Assembly: GCA_023421505.1 (NCBI GenBank)
Contig: JAEZTJ010000070.1
Span: forward strand, 1 to 56,436
Source: Bacillota bacterium
GTDB taxonomy: Bacteria > Bacillota > Clostridia > Lachnospirales > Lachnospiraceae
Reading direction: 5' to 3'
DNA: 56,436 bases
This document shows, one piece after another, positions 44,293 to 52,554 of the stretch. The notes below the pieces were generated by a model. That model did not search any database and was not told where the DNA came from. It saw only the letters and a program-made list of their open reading frames with translations. Each line of letters opens with the position of its first letter. Positions within the stretch are counted from its first letter, which is position 1. Made by a program: the position numbers and the translations under genes.

Positions 44293-44577
44293 TTAGTGCT
44301 TACTAAAATCGAATAAAATAAAACCAAGAACGATAATGATAATTCCCATCATAAAATAGGATAAACCCATTGTTTTTCGCTTTGGGTCCTTCCAGATCTT
44401 GAGCCCGTTCAATATATTTATAAAACCTCCTGCTATACATGCACTTAGTAAGGCAAACTTATTATCCGGCTCTAAAAAAATCAAAATCAAAGCTAGCATG
44501 AAAGCAATTCCCACTATGATATTTATGACATTTATTTTTAAGGAAAGTGCTTCAATCAGCTTCTTCATTCTATCCAT
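44293..44577 (-). CDS. Small membrane protein of unknown function
   Basis: A 94-residue protein with three hydrophobic helices (VINIIVGIAFMLALILIFL, FALLSACIAGGFINILNGL, MGLSYFMMGIIIIVLGFILF) and a basic loop WKDPKRKTMG between the last two. No family is recognised. It sits between argF and the DUF6145-like gene with gaps of 14 and 13 bp, which suggests a three-gene transcript. GGAGAG precedes the ATG. Confidence 0.65.
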   Translation of the reverse strand: MDRMKKLIEALSLKINVINIIVGIAFMLALILIFLEPDNKFALLSACIAGGFINILNGLKIWKDPKRKTMGLSYFMMGIIIIVLGFILFDFSKH

Positions 44578-44591
44578 GATAATCTCTCCGG

Positions 44592-45530
44592 TTAGCAGTT
44601 TCCTAAAGTAGCAACCATAACTGCTTTAATTGTATGCATACGATTTTCCGCTTCATCAAATACGACATCCGCAAAGCGTTCAAATAGCTCTTTTGTTACC
44701 TCTTTTCCCTTAACTGCAGGCAAGCAATGCAGGAAAATAGTCTCTGATTTCTTTGTGCGGGCAAATAGTTCATCATTTACCTGATAGGGCTTTAATAATG
44801 CAATCCTCTCTGCCGCTAAATCTTCCTCTCCCATAGAGCACCAGACATCTGTATATACTGCATCCGCACCTTCTACCTCATCAAGAGCATCAGAGATTAC
44901 GATCTTACATCCCGAAGCCTTAGCATATCCCTCGCACTGCTCCACCAATGCCTGCTCAGGCCACAAGGATTTTGGTGCCAAAATAGTAAAATCAATACCC
45001 ATCTTGGAGGAACCAATCATTAAGCTGTTTGCCATATTATTGCGTCCATCTCCAGCATAAACAAGCTTTAATCCTTTAAGCTTACCAAACTGTTCTTTTA
45101 ATGTCAAGAAATCAGCAAGAATCTGTGTTGGATGATCTGCATCTGTAAGTCCGTTCCATACCGGAACTCCACTGTACTTTGCTAATTTTTCTACAGTTTC
45201 TTGTTGAAAGCCTCTAAACTCAATGCCATCAAACATTCTGCCCAGTACTCTGGCAGTATCCTCTACACTTTCCTTATGGCCTAGCTGAATATCATCCTTG
45301 CTTAAATATTCAGGATGTCCGCCCTCATCAATACACCCAATTGTAAAAGCGCAGCGGGTTCTAGTAGAGGGTTTTTCAAATATTAGTGCAATATTCTTAC
45401 CCTTTAAACTATTGCCGGTTATCCCTTGTTTCTTTTTTTGCTTTAAGTCTGCTGCAAGTTCAAGTAAATATTCAATTTCTTCCGGTGTATAATCCTTCAG
45501 GGTTAAAAAGCTTCTTCCTTTTAAATTCAT
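44592..45530 (-). CDS. argF: Ornithine carbamoyltransferase
   Basis: A 312-residue enzyme with the carbamoyl-phosphate motif STRTR (EKPSTRTRCAF), DADHPTQILADFLTL, and the ornithine-side HCLPAVKG loop. It makes citrulline from ornithine and carbamoyl phosphate in arginine biosynthesis, or runs in reverse in the deiminase pathway. No arc or other arg genes are nearby, so direction is not settled. AGGAGG precedes the ATG, and a palindrome-rich repeat lies just upstream, in the likely leader. Confidence 0.92.
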   Translation of the reverse strand: MNLKGRSFLTLKDYTPEEIEYLLELAADLKQKKKQGITGNSLKGKNIALIFEKPSTRTRCAFTIGCIDEGGHPEYLSKDDIQLGHKESVEDTARVLGRMFDGIEFRGFQQETVEKLAKYSGVPVWNGLTDADHPTQILADFLTLKEQFGKLKGLKLVYAGDGRNNMANSLMIGSSKMGIDFTILAPKSLWPEQALVEQCEGYAKASGCKIVISDALDEVEGADAVYTDVWCSMGEEDLAAERIALLKPYQVNDELFARTKKSETIFLHCLPAVKGKEVTKELFERFADVVFDEAENRMHTIKAVMVATLGNC

Positions 45531-45540
45531 AATATCCTCC

Positions 45541-45635
45541 TATCTGCCGCTTAAGCGGCATACAAATACTGTGCGAAAAGCACGCTCAGTGCTTTTGTCG
45601 GTTGAAAAATGTACTTCTTTTCAACCGATCCTCCT
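45541..45635. repeat. Palindromic segment upstream of argF
   Basis: It holds three structures in series: the perfect palindrome GCCGCTTAAGCGGC (45546-45559), AAAAGCAC with GTGCTTTT (45575-45597), and GGTTGAAAA/TTTTCAACC (45600-45627). The last resembles the hairpins in the family B copies at 4168 and 32676. The outer sequence TATCTGCCG...TATCTGC is repeated directly. The remaining bases to 45829 show nothing. Confidence 0.6.
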
Positions 45636-45829
45636 ATCTGCTATAAAATAATACAATCTACCTCTTCAAACTGAATACTGTTCTATCATATGCTAGATTT
45701 ATAAATATACTCAATTAATGTGTATTTATACATTATGCCAAATAAGGAAAATTGTCAAGTAAAATATCCTGCTGTATTAATTCTTCTTAAAACTTTACTG
45801 ACTGCAATCTAAGGGATTTAAATAAACTA

Positions 45830-45875
45830 CGATGGAGTATTACGCCTGTTACAAAATCAGGGTAACACTCCATCG
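45830..45875 (-). terminator. Hairpin after the LtaS-type gene
   Basis: CGATGGAGTATTAC (45830-45843) pairs with GTAACACTCCATCG (45862-45875) with one wobble. It lies about 25 bp after the stop of the sulfatase gene. The T-run is weak, so termination is probable rather than certain. Confidence 0.55.
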
Positions 45876-45901
45876 CTATTTTATCAATGAAAAAAATTTT
45901 A

Positions 45902-47740
45902 TTAATGATGAATGTAATTCGCAATTAAGTTCTGATCTAATATTTCCTTAGAGGTTTTCTTTAATAATAGCGCTCTTTCATATTGCTCCTTATATAGTGA
46001 CGCATCCACCTGCTCATTGGTTCCTATCTTCCAAGCTCTGCTGCCTTCAAAGATGCCTTCCCTTGATATCTCAAAGATTATGTCGTTGCTTGCAAAGGAA
46101 CCATTAAATAAATAAGAGGTAAATGCCACAAAGCCTTCGTCTGCATTCGTTAAATCCTGCCCCATAGCAAAGGTCTTATCAAAGCCAATGCCCATTATAT
46201 TGGCAATCGTAGGCAAGAAATCAATCTGTCCGCCTGTCATACTGATGGTCCTCTCTACACCGCTTCCAGGAACATGGATAATGAGCGGCACATTCAGCAT
46301 CTCATCATAATCATAAATTCTTCCGATAAATTCGCCTACTCTATAGCTGACCTCCTCCATACCACAATTCATTCCGTGATGGTCACCATATAAAGCAATT
46401 ACGGTATTATCATATAAACCTGCCGCCTTTAAGTCTGCAATTAATTGTCCTACTGCTTCATCCGTATAACGAATTGTTTCAAGATAATCACCGAACTTTG
46501 TATCCTTATCCTCTTCTGCAAGAGTAAGTGTCCGATATTTTTCGTCCAGCACAAAGGGATGATGTCCGGTAAGCGTGATGGCAAAGGTAAAGAATGGTTG
46601 CGTCTGCTTCTGCAGAATAGGAAGCAATTGTTTAAACATGGATTTATCCGAAACACCCAAACCAATCATTTCATCCTGATTTAAATCTTCCATACTATAG
46701 AACTCTTCGAAGCCTATTTTAGGATATACATATTCTCTATTCCAAAAGGTACCTTCAAAGCCATGGATCGCAAAAGAATAATATCCGTTATTTCTCATCA
46801 GCCAGGGTAATCCGTTAAAGGTATTATCCTGATACAAGCGATAGCTTTCTCCGTCAATAACCGGATATAAGCTGTTTAAGCTGGAGAACTCTGCATCTGC
46901 AGTATTTCCTTTTCCAATATTAGAAAAATAATGATCATAATATAGAGAATCCTTCTTCAAAAGACTGTTTATATTCGGAGTGATTTCCTGTCCTTCATAG
47001 GTTGCCCCAAGCACAAAATCCTGAAAAGCTTCCATCTGGATTACAATCAAATTTTTCCCTTTACCAATTCCGTGATAGTTCGATGAATCAGCCTCTGGCG
47101 CGTCTTCACTCAACACCTCTAAGATCTCTTTGTGATCCATCTCCTCATTGGATAAATTCTCTGAGATAGTTTGATACACATCAGCTACATGGTTCGTAAA
47201 AAACTCTACACTGTTAACCCGTTCAAATGCTGCAGAATGAAATGGATTTGCAACCAGTGTAATGAATACTGCAGTAAATGCATACAGTACATATTTGAAT
47301 TTACGCCAGGGAAGGTACTTTTGAAGCTTCTCTCTGGTAGCATATTTCTTAAAGCTCAAATAAGCAAAGGGAATGTCAACAAACAATAAAAAACTAGCCG
47401 GAATTAAGGTAGCAATAAAGCTTTTCGGTACTGCAGCAACACTCTTTGCCTGCCATAGCTGCTTAATCGATACCGTTTGATTATAATAATTATAATACAT
47501 GGTATCTGAAAACATTAGTAAACTGAACAGAAAATACACTGTCAAGAAGAGAAACCGTTTCCTTTTAATTCCCAACCTTCCAAAGCATATAAAAATCGTT
47601 GCCCATACAACAAGGCTTAATATAATTAATATAATCTCCATGTTGTGTACATCAATTAATGAATAATATATCATCATTTTAAATACAAATAAGAATGCAA
47701 TTAAGTATGGCGATGCCAGTATTTCTTTTAACTTTTTCAT
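45902..47740 (-). CDS. LtaS-family sulfatase (lipoteichoic acid synthase-like)
   Basis: A 612-residue protein with about five N-terminal membrane helices (to about 165) and an extracytoplasmic sulfatase-fold domain. Catalytic/metal features of LtaS are present: E237 in VIQMEAFQDF, the nucleophile T280 in GKGNTADAEFSSLNS, and ALYGDHHGMN. LtaS polymerises glycerol phosphate from phosphatidylglycerol onto the lipid anchor of lipoteichoic acid. Related members prime LTA or transfer other phospho-groups, so the exact product is uncertain. It appears monocistronic with a GGGGGA site. Confidence 0.88.
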   Translation of the reverse strand: MKKLKEILASPYLIAFLFVFKMMIYYSLIDVHNMEIILIILSLVVWATIFICFGRLGIKRKRFLFLTVYFLFSLLMFSDTMYYNYYNQTVSIKQLWQAKSVAAVPKSFIATLIPASFLLFVDIPFAYLSFKKYATREKLQKYLPWRKFKYVLYAFTAVFITLVANPFHSAAFERVNSVEFFTNHVADVYQTISENLSNEEMDHKEILEVLSEDAPEADSSNYHGIGKGKNLIVIQMEAFQDFVLGATYEGQEITPNINSLLKKDSLYYDHYFSNIGKGNTADAEFSSLNSLYPVIDGESYRLYQDNTFNGLPWLMRNNGYYSFAIHGFEGTFWNREYVYPKIGFEEFYSMEDLNQDEMIGLGVSDKSMFKQLLPILQKQTQPFFTFAITLTGHHPFVLDEKYRTLTLAEEDKDTKFGDYLETIRYTDEAVGQLIADLKAAGLYDNTVIALYGDHHGMNCGMEEVSYRVGEFIGRIYDYDEMLNVPLIIHVPGSGVERTISMTGGQIDFLPTIANIMGIGFDKTFAMGQDLTNADEGFVAFTSYLFNGSFASNDIIFEISREGIFEGSRAWKIGTNEQVDASLYKEQYERALLLKKTSKEILDQNLIANYIHH

Positions 47741-47851
47741 AACGTCCCCCGATTACGTCTAGTACTACTCTGATTTTAATGCAACAAATAAACTAGCAAT
47801 ATAATATATCACTTCCGATTTATTATCAAGCAACAAATTCTTAATTTTTTC

Positions 47852-48286
47852 TTAATCTAGTTGGGATCTTGTTACAATCAGTTTGGTTCCCGAAATTCCT
47901 TGAATTTTTACTCTTGTACCTTTTTCAATTATATTTCCTTCCAGAGATCTTGCAGACCATTCCTGTCCGCCCACCTCTACCTGTCCGGTAGTTTTCATAT
48001 TATCTACTGTGCAAATTACCGTCGCATCCTTACCGATCACCTCAGGGATATCTATATTATCGATTTTTGGTTGAAAATATCTCATTATAATTGGTCGTGT
48101 AAAATATAGTAATGCGAATGAAACCAATAGAAATAATACTATTTCAAGAAGCAGATTATGAGTATATAGTGATACTATAAAGGCAACAAGCGCACCGCCT
48201 GCAAACCAAATTGTAGTAACTCCAAGTGTTATGATTTCAATCAGGATCAGTATTGCCAGAACAATAATCCAGTAGATAGAATTCAT
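47852..48286 (-). CDS. NfeD-like membrane protein
   Basis: A 144-residue protein with three membrane helices in the first 70 residues (IIVLAILILIEIITLGVTTI, FAGGALVAFIVSLY, LEIVLFLLVSFALLYF) and a C-terminal OB-fold beta-barrel (GKDATVICTVDN, GQVEVGGQEWSARS, VKIQGISGTKLIV). This is the short NfeD form, which partners SPFH/flotillin proteins. No flotillin gene follows, so the partner is elsewhere. Confidence 0.85.
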   Translation of the reverse strand: MNSIYWIIVLAILILIEIITLGVTTIWFAGGALVAFIVSLYTHNLLLEIVLFLLVSFALLYFTRPIIMRYFQPKIDNIDIPEVIGKDATVICTVDNMKTTGQVEVGGQEWSARSLEGNIIEKGTRVKIQGISGTKLIVTRSQLD

Positions 48287-48444
48287 ATAGGACTCCCTTC
48301 TTAATATCTGTAAACGATATTCTAATACCCTTTACCTTCTTTTTATCATTTTTTATCTCTTTGAATTCACATGTCAAGTTTTGATTGTTCTCCATAAATC
48401 TGTGTATAAACTTTGAGCCTATATCTACTAGCGAGACTATTCAA

Positions 48445-48594
48445 CTAACATAACATGCCTGCCCTTTGAAGTGTAAATTATGCTTTTCAATAATTCACTC
48501 TAACATAACATGCCTGCTCTTTGAATTAGTTTGTGCCGAGGAAGACGCAGGCACAAACTTTGAGGTGTGAATTATGCTTTTCAATAATTCACAC
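48445..48594. repeat. Repeat family B, tandem copies R3a and R3b
   Basis: Two units start 55 bp apart at 48445 and 48500 with TAACATAACATGCCTGC. Each ends with a hairpin whose left arm begins (G)TGT(G/A)AATTAT around the loop GCTTTTCA (48471-48499 and 48565-48594; the second stem is 11 bp and perfect). The second unit also holds an extra arm, AGTTTGTGCC/GGCACAAACT. It is non-coding. The remaining gap 48287-48690 shows nothing else. Confidence 0.75.
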
Positions 48595-48689
48595 TACTAT
48601 CTTTGTTATTATATTTAACTCCAATTTATATTATTCTCAGCGTATATAATTCCTATAGCCATCATTTTAGCATAAATCTTTATTGAAAT

Positions 48690-48748
48690 AATAAAAATGT
48701 TATTCCATATCAGGAGCTTTTTAGCAGCTTCTGATTTGAAATAACATT
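48690..48748 (-). terminator. Terminator of the VTC/DUF4956 operon
   Basis: AATGTTATT (48696-48704) pairs with AATAACATT (48740-48748), with an inner ATCAGGAGCT/AGCTTCTGAT stem. The minus strand then reads TTTTTATT. Confidence 0.75.
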
Positions 48749-48770
48749 CCTGTTCTATCTATTCTTCCAA

Positions 48771-49463
48771 TTATAATCGTTGATATTCATACTCCTCAAT
48801 CCCAAGCTGAATACTTAAATTACCGTTTCTGCAACGAAGAGAATCTATGAATTCCTTTTCTTGAATATCCTTTTTCATGATAACACCAAATTGTAATTCA
48901 AATAAGGTTCCCATATTGGTTGTTTTGACTTTAATAAGCTCATGATAAGCTGTGAATTTCTCAAACAAATCATCAAAGGCCTCCTGATAATTCATGTCCT
49001 CAGGTATGGTAATCTTAAGCCTCTTTTCTACCTTCTTTAGCCTTCCAAAACCAAGCTTGCAGATGACTATGATTACCACGCCAAGGATTACAGTAACAGC
49101 TGCCCCCAGGCTGATATATCCCAAGCCGTTACATAAGCCTACTGCCATGGCTAAGAATACAAAGGTAATATCCTTCGAATCTCCTGGTATACTTCGAAAA
49201 CGTACCAGTGTAAAAATTCCTGCCAGTGAAAATGCTCTTGCAATATTCTCACCCACTAATATAATGACGATTGCAACTATGGTAGGTAAAATAATCAGGC
49301 TCATAAAAAAACTAGCTGACCTGTTTCTCTTAGAGGTAGATATATGATAAACGATACTAATTGCGATTCCCATAACTAAGGATGCCAGTATACACAGCAC
49401 CACAGAGCCAAAACTAATCGAAAGATCGGTTGTGACAGCTTCCTGAAAGATTGTTTCAAACAT
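48771..49463 (-). CDS. DUF4956 membrane protein
   Basis: About 230 residues with four to five membrane helices in the first ~140 residues, a RFRSIPGDSKDITFVFLAMAVG segment typical of DUF4956, and a cytoplasmic C-terminal ferredoxin-like domain (KRLKITIPEDMNYQEAFDDL). DUF4956 genes commonly sit beside VTC-domain polyphosphate polymerases, as here, and may help move or anchor the product. The start at 49463 follows GGGGG; the longer frame would overlap the VTC gene. Confidence 0.82.
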   Translation of the reverse strand: MFETIFQEAVTTDLSISFGSVVLCILASLVMGIAISIVYHISTSKRNRSASFFMSLIILPTIVAIVIILVGENIARAFSLAGIFTLVRFRSIPGDSKDITFVFLAMAVGLCNGLGYISLGAAVTVILGVVIIVICKLGFGRLKKVEKRLKITIPEDMNYQEAFDDLFEKFTAYHELIKVKTTNMGTLFELQFGVIMKKDIQEKEFIDSLRCRNGNLSIQLGIEEYEYQRL

Positions 49464-49474
49464 AATAATTCCCC

Positions 49475-50230
49475 CTAAACACACATTTTCTTATACTCTG
49501 ATTCTGTGTAACTGTTACTCAATAATATATTATTTTTATATTCCGTACCGTATTTTGAATAAGAAACCGGATATATCTTATACTTTGATAAAAGCTCCGC
49601 AAACCATAACGGGGCGGCTTGGTCTATCTTCACTTCCATAATCCATTGATCCTTTGGCAATAATAATTGCCCGTATATTCCATAATCAAGTCCCAGATCA
49701 TAATGGCGTGTCAGTATATTTGTATCAAAGGTGATTCTAAAGTTCTGGTTTTCCAATCCAAACATGGCATTTCTTTCATAGGATAGAAAGAGTACCGGAT
49801 GTAACGTATGATATCTTTGTACCATAAAGTCTATTTCATTTAAAATCTGTTCATTTATCAAGTTACTCTGCTTAGGCTTCTGTTTCGTTTCTAAATAGCG
49901 ATAGGCATCCTCAAGTATAATAGAGGTTCTACGTTTATTAACGCAGCCCTTAAATTTCTTTTTTATCTCCAAGTATACTTTATCCTTCGTCGCAGCAACT
50001 CCGTAGCTTCTCAAGCGCAGCTTTTCTTTATACACTGGTTTTTCTATAGATTTACGGATTATTTCATAATCGTCAGTATCATAATAAATATTGCATATCG
50101 TATAAAAATCTCCACCCTGGCTATAGCGGTCTAATTCCATATAGTCTTGCAACTCATTCTTAAGCTTCTGATAGATCTCTTCTGAAATGATATATTTTTT
50201 CTCATATCTATTAAAAACCTCAATGGCCAT
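49475..50230 (-). CDS. VTC-domain polyphosphate polymerase
   Basis: A 251-residue single VTC domain, the tunnel-fold (triphosphate tunnel metalloenzyme) catalytic unit of the yeast VTC4 complex: FNRYEKKYIISEE at 6-18, YYDTDDYEIIRKSIEKPVYKEKLRLRSYG, EIKKKFKG, VLFLSYERNAMFG, and the closing IMEVKI with its catalytic Glu. It would make polyphosphate from ATP. It is encoded 11 bp upstream of the DUF4956 gene and the two are clearly an operon. Some such clusters include a CotH kinase; none is seen here. Confidence 0.86.
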   Translation of the reverse strand: MAIEVFNRYEKKYIISEEIYQKLKNELQDYMELDRYSQGGDFYTICNIYYDTDDYEIIRKSIEKPVYKEKLRLRSYGVAATKDKVYLEIKKKFKGCVNKRRTSIILEDAYRYLETKQKPKQSNLINEQILNEIDFMVQRYHTLHPVLFLSYERNAMFGLENQNFRITFDTNILTRHYDLGLDYGIYGQLLLPKDQWIMEVKIDQAAPLWFAELLSKYKIYPVSYSKYGTEYKNNILLSNSYTESEYKKMCV

Positions 50231-50461
50231 ACATTCAACTCCTTTCCCAACAAATTTATTATCTTCCGCATCTAATCTTGCAAAGTAAGAAAAGTATATT
50301 TCAGGTAAACATTGGTAAAGTATATCGAAATATTTCTAGTATTATGTCAAGATATTACACCAGTATTTCACATGAATTTTACATTCCAATCATATGAATA
50401 CAATCAATTGCACATAATATACCATAATAGCTATTTGTGTAGATAATGTGACTAAAGAATG

Positions 50462-51280
50462 TTAATCCTGAGAACTCCATCTATTACTCCTCTGTCTGGC
50501 TGCTTCATACATTAATACTGCCGCTGCCACCGCAGCATTTAAGGATTCTACCTTTCCAGCCATAGGGATTTTCACCAATACATCTGCCATTTCCGAGGCT
50601 CTGTTACTTAGCCCATTTGCCTCATTTCCGATTAAAATAGCACAATTTTCTCGAAAGCTTCCTTCCGTATCATAGTTAATTCCCATCAAATGCGCAGCAA
50701 AAATAATAATGCCCTTCTCTTTGATTTTTGCCAGTGTCTGATAAAAATCCTCGCACTGATAAAATGGTACACGGTATATGGATCCCATAGTTGAACGGAT
50801 TACCTTTGGATTATAGATATCCACCGAGGAGCTGTTAAAGATAATTCCGGTAACTCCTGCTCCTTCCGCTGTTCTGATCATAGTTCCGAGATTACCCGGA
50901 TCACGAATATCTTCCAGCAATAAAAGGCATGCATTCGGCGCAGTCAGAATACTGTCAAGACTGTAGGAGGCCTGTTTTACAGTTCCCAGTATACCTTGTG
51001 GGGTTTTCGTCTCTGATATCTCATGAAATACAGTATCCGTAATGATCTCATAATTCAATTTTTCAAAATACATTGGGTTTTCAAGCAGCTTCTCGTTATA
51101 AAAGGTCTCTGATACATAGGCTTTCTGTAATATGCCTTCCTCCTTCGCTTCCTCAAACATTTTGATACCTTCAATAACAAAAAGTCCCTGTTCCTCTCTT
51201 GCTTTTGCTTTCTTCTGTAATAGCACCAGGTTTTTTACCTGTGCATTACCGGCACTGCTTATTATACTTTTGGGTTTCAT
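50462..51280 (-). CDS. SpoU/TrmH-family RNA 2'-O-methyltransferase
   Basis: A 272-residue protein with an N-terminal RNA-binding part (KNLVLLQKKAKAREEQGLFVIEGIKMFEEA) and a C-terminal SPOUT knot domain: DIRDPGNLGTMIRTAEGAG, ILIGNEANGLSNRASEMAD, and VKIPMAGKVESLNAAVAAAVLMYE. It methylates a ribose in rRNA or tRNA; the exact site is not predictable. It is YsgA-like in layout. A family A repeat and a hairpin lie in the 307-bp upstream gap. Confidence 0.9.
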   Translation of the reverse strand: MKPKSIISSAGNAQVKNLVLLQKKAKAREEQGLFVIEGIKMFEEAKEEGILQKAYVSETFYNEKLLENPMYFEKLNYEIITDTVFHEISETKTPQGILGTVKQASYSLDSILTAPNACLLLLEDIRDPGNLGTMIRTAEGAGVTGIIFNSSSVDIYNPKVIRSTMGSIYRVPFYQCEDFYQTLAKIKEKGIIIFAAHLMGINYDTEGSFRENCAILIGNEANGLSNRASEMADVLVKIPMAGKVESLNAAVAAAVLMYEAARQRSNRWSSQD

Positions 51281-51310
51281 TCTACAATTCCTTTTACTTT
51301 TATTTATTTT

Positions 51311-51381
51311 AGATAATTGCTATACTTTATAGTTTTATAATTGTATACCATACTTGCAATTACTCAGTATCGTAATTACCT
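51311..51381. repeat. Palindromic repeat family A, copy 3
   Basis: Ends AGATAATTGCTATACT (51311-51326) and AGTATCGTAATTACCT (51366-51381) are imperfect inverted repeats. The reverse complement interior (GAGTAATTGCAAGTAT, GTATACAATTATAAAACTAT) aligns with the copies at 3080 and 7205. It is upstream of the SpoU gene. Confidence 0.65.
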
Positions 51382-51485
51382 ATTATTATTTTCAGCTTCA
51401 TTATTTGCTTTTGATTGGTTTCTAAGATATAAATATAAGTTTTTCCACCTCTTCGGTGTCAGCATGAAGAGGCCCTTATGATAAT

Positions 51486-51524
51486 TAAAAAACCTTCCTA
51501 TAGATTTACAGTCAGGAAGGTTTT
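51486..51524 (-). terminator. Terminator of the TetR-remnant/membrane-protein transcript
   Basis: AAAACCTTCCT pairs with AGGAAGGTTTT around a 13-base loop, with T-runs on both sides (TTTTTTAATT on the minus strand). A second hairpin CCTCTTC/GAAGAGG at 51448-51472 lacks a T-run and has no clear role. Confidence 0.8.
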
Positions 51525-51587
51525 CTTTCATAATTAACGGTCAGTCCTCCTTGAATGTTTGAGAGCTTACCAGTAATTATATTATTA

Positions 51588-51953
51588 TTATTTTCTTCTG
51601 TCAAATTTGTGTAAAATATTTCTTAGTACGAGTACCCCGAAATATAGCATGATATAGAAATCCCAAAATAAAATACTAAAGGCAGGCATAATCCCATTCA
51701 TAAATTTAATTCCAAAAGCCGCAAGGATCAGTATTGTATTAAAAATATTAAAGTACAGGGCTACTTTGTTTCTTCTATAACAGATGAAATGCAAAATCAC
51801 TGCTATGATAAAGGAGTAATCAAGAACATAAATTGCCGCCTCAAGAGGAACCTCAAGCTGCTTTTGTACCAATCCTTCATAAAATACTATTCCCACCGTA
51901 AATAGTGCTGCCAAAAATACAATACCATCAATAAACTTAACCTTCTGTAACAT
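51588..51953 (-). CDS. Four-helix membrane protein of unknown function
   Basis: A 121-residue protein with four predicted helices (IDGIVFLAALFTVGIVFYEG, IYVLDYSFIIAVILHFICY, FNIFNTILILAAFGIKFM, FSILFWDFYIMLYFGVLVL) and a basic end (RNILHKFDRRK). I do not recognise the family. It starts 13 bp after the broken TetR gene, which presumably once controlled it, as TetR genes often lie before their target. Confidence 0.6.
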   Translation of the reverse strand: MLQKVKFIDGIVFLAALFTVGIVFYEGLVQKQLEVPLEAAIYVLDYSFIIAVILHFICYRRNKVALYFNIFNTILILAAFGIKFMNGIMPAFSILFWDFYIMLYFGVLVLRNILHKFDRRK

Positions 51954-51966
51954 GCTCCACCTCCAA

Positions 51967-52316
51967 CTATTCTCTTATCATGTTAATAATATGTTCTGTT
52001 GTATCTTCTCCCAGAGGCGTAACCCGGCTCCACATACGAACACCCTGATAGGAATAAAGGATGACATCTACAACCATAGGAACATTAACTTTCTTAAATT
52101 CCCCTCTTCGAACTCCATAGCAAATAAATTCACTCCAGCGAGCTATTCCATCTTTATTTAGTTTCTCGAAAAATTCACTGGTATCTAGTCCTCCTCGGAT
52201 TAGACTAGTAACTTCGCAGATATCTTTCATAGTAAATGCATTGTAGCCTTTTTCTGCAAATAATTATATGCATTTTCCTTGATCATCTTTTTCGTTTGTT
52301 GTCCCTTTTCTCCCAT
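51967..52316 (-). pseudogene. Frameshifted and internally deleted TetR-family regulator
   Basis: From ATG 52316 (AGGTG upstream) the frame reads MGEKGQQTKKMIKENAYN, a typical TetR start, then runs into a stop. A one-base shift at about 52260 restores FAEKGYNAFTMKDICEVTSL, the TetR helix-turn-helix. After RGGL the chain jumps to a C-terminal TetR-like helix, so about 70-80 residues of the normal protein look deleted in frame. An 87-residue ORF from an internal ATG remains open but lacks a complete DNA-binding domain. The promoter and operator upstream are intact. Confidence 0.75.
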
Positions 52317-52337
52317 TGTACACCTGACTTCCTATTT

Positions 52338-52355
52338 AGAGACACATCTGTCTCT
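52338..52355. promoter_or_regulatory. Palindrome in the TetR leader
   Basis: AGAGACA and TGTCTCT flank CATC, between the TetR promoter and start codon. It could be a second operator, or a short terminator on the plus strand, where TTTTT follows. Confidence 0.4.
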
Positions 52356-52364
52356 TTTTTATCT

Positions 52365-52393
52365 ATTATGCGACGCGTGCGTCGCTTTGTCAA
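52365..52393 (-). promoter_or_regulatory. TetR promoter with palindromic operator in the spacer
   Basis: On the minus strand TTGACA (52388-52393) and CATAAT (52365-52370) are 17 bases apart. The spacer contains the near-perfect palindrome GCGACGCGTGCGTCGC (plus strand, 52370-52385), placed as expected for self-repression by TetR. Confidence 0.7.
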
Positions 52394-52440
52394 TATAAAA
52401 TAACCTATATCAGTAAAAGCACCGATATAGGCGTGAGAAT

Positions 52441-52554
52441 AACTTTGCTGCCTTGGTCGTAGCCGACCAGGCTCTCTACTCTTGATTCATATTTGCCAAC
52501 TTTGCTGCCTTGGTCGTAGCCGACCAGGCTCTCTACTCTTGATTCATATTTGCA
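52441..52554. repeat. Tandem 57-bp duplication of the prfA 3' end
   Basis: Two abutting 57-bp units (52441-52497, 52498-52554) differ only at the last base. The prfA stop (52533-52535) lies in the second unit; the first repeats the last codons and stop outside the gene. Each unit contains a hairpin with GGTCG/CGACC pairing. A diverged third copy is the native coding sequence at 52555-52585. Confidence 0.85.

Noticed and set aside
52338..52360. Terminator of a plus-strand gene at AGAGACA/TGTCTCT plus T-run
   Set aside because: No plus-strand gene ends here; the palindrome is more simply part of the TetR control region.
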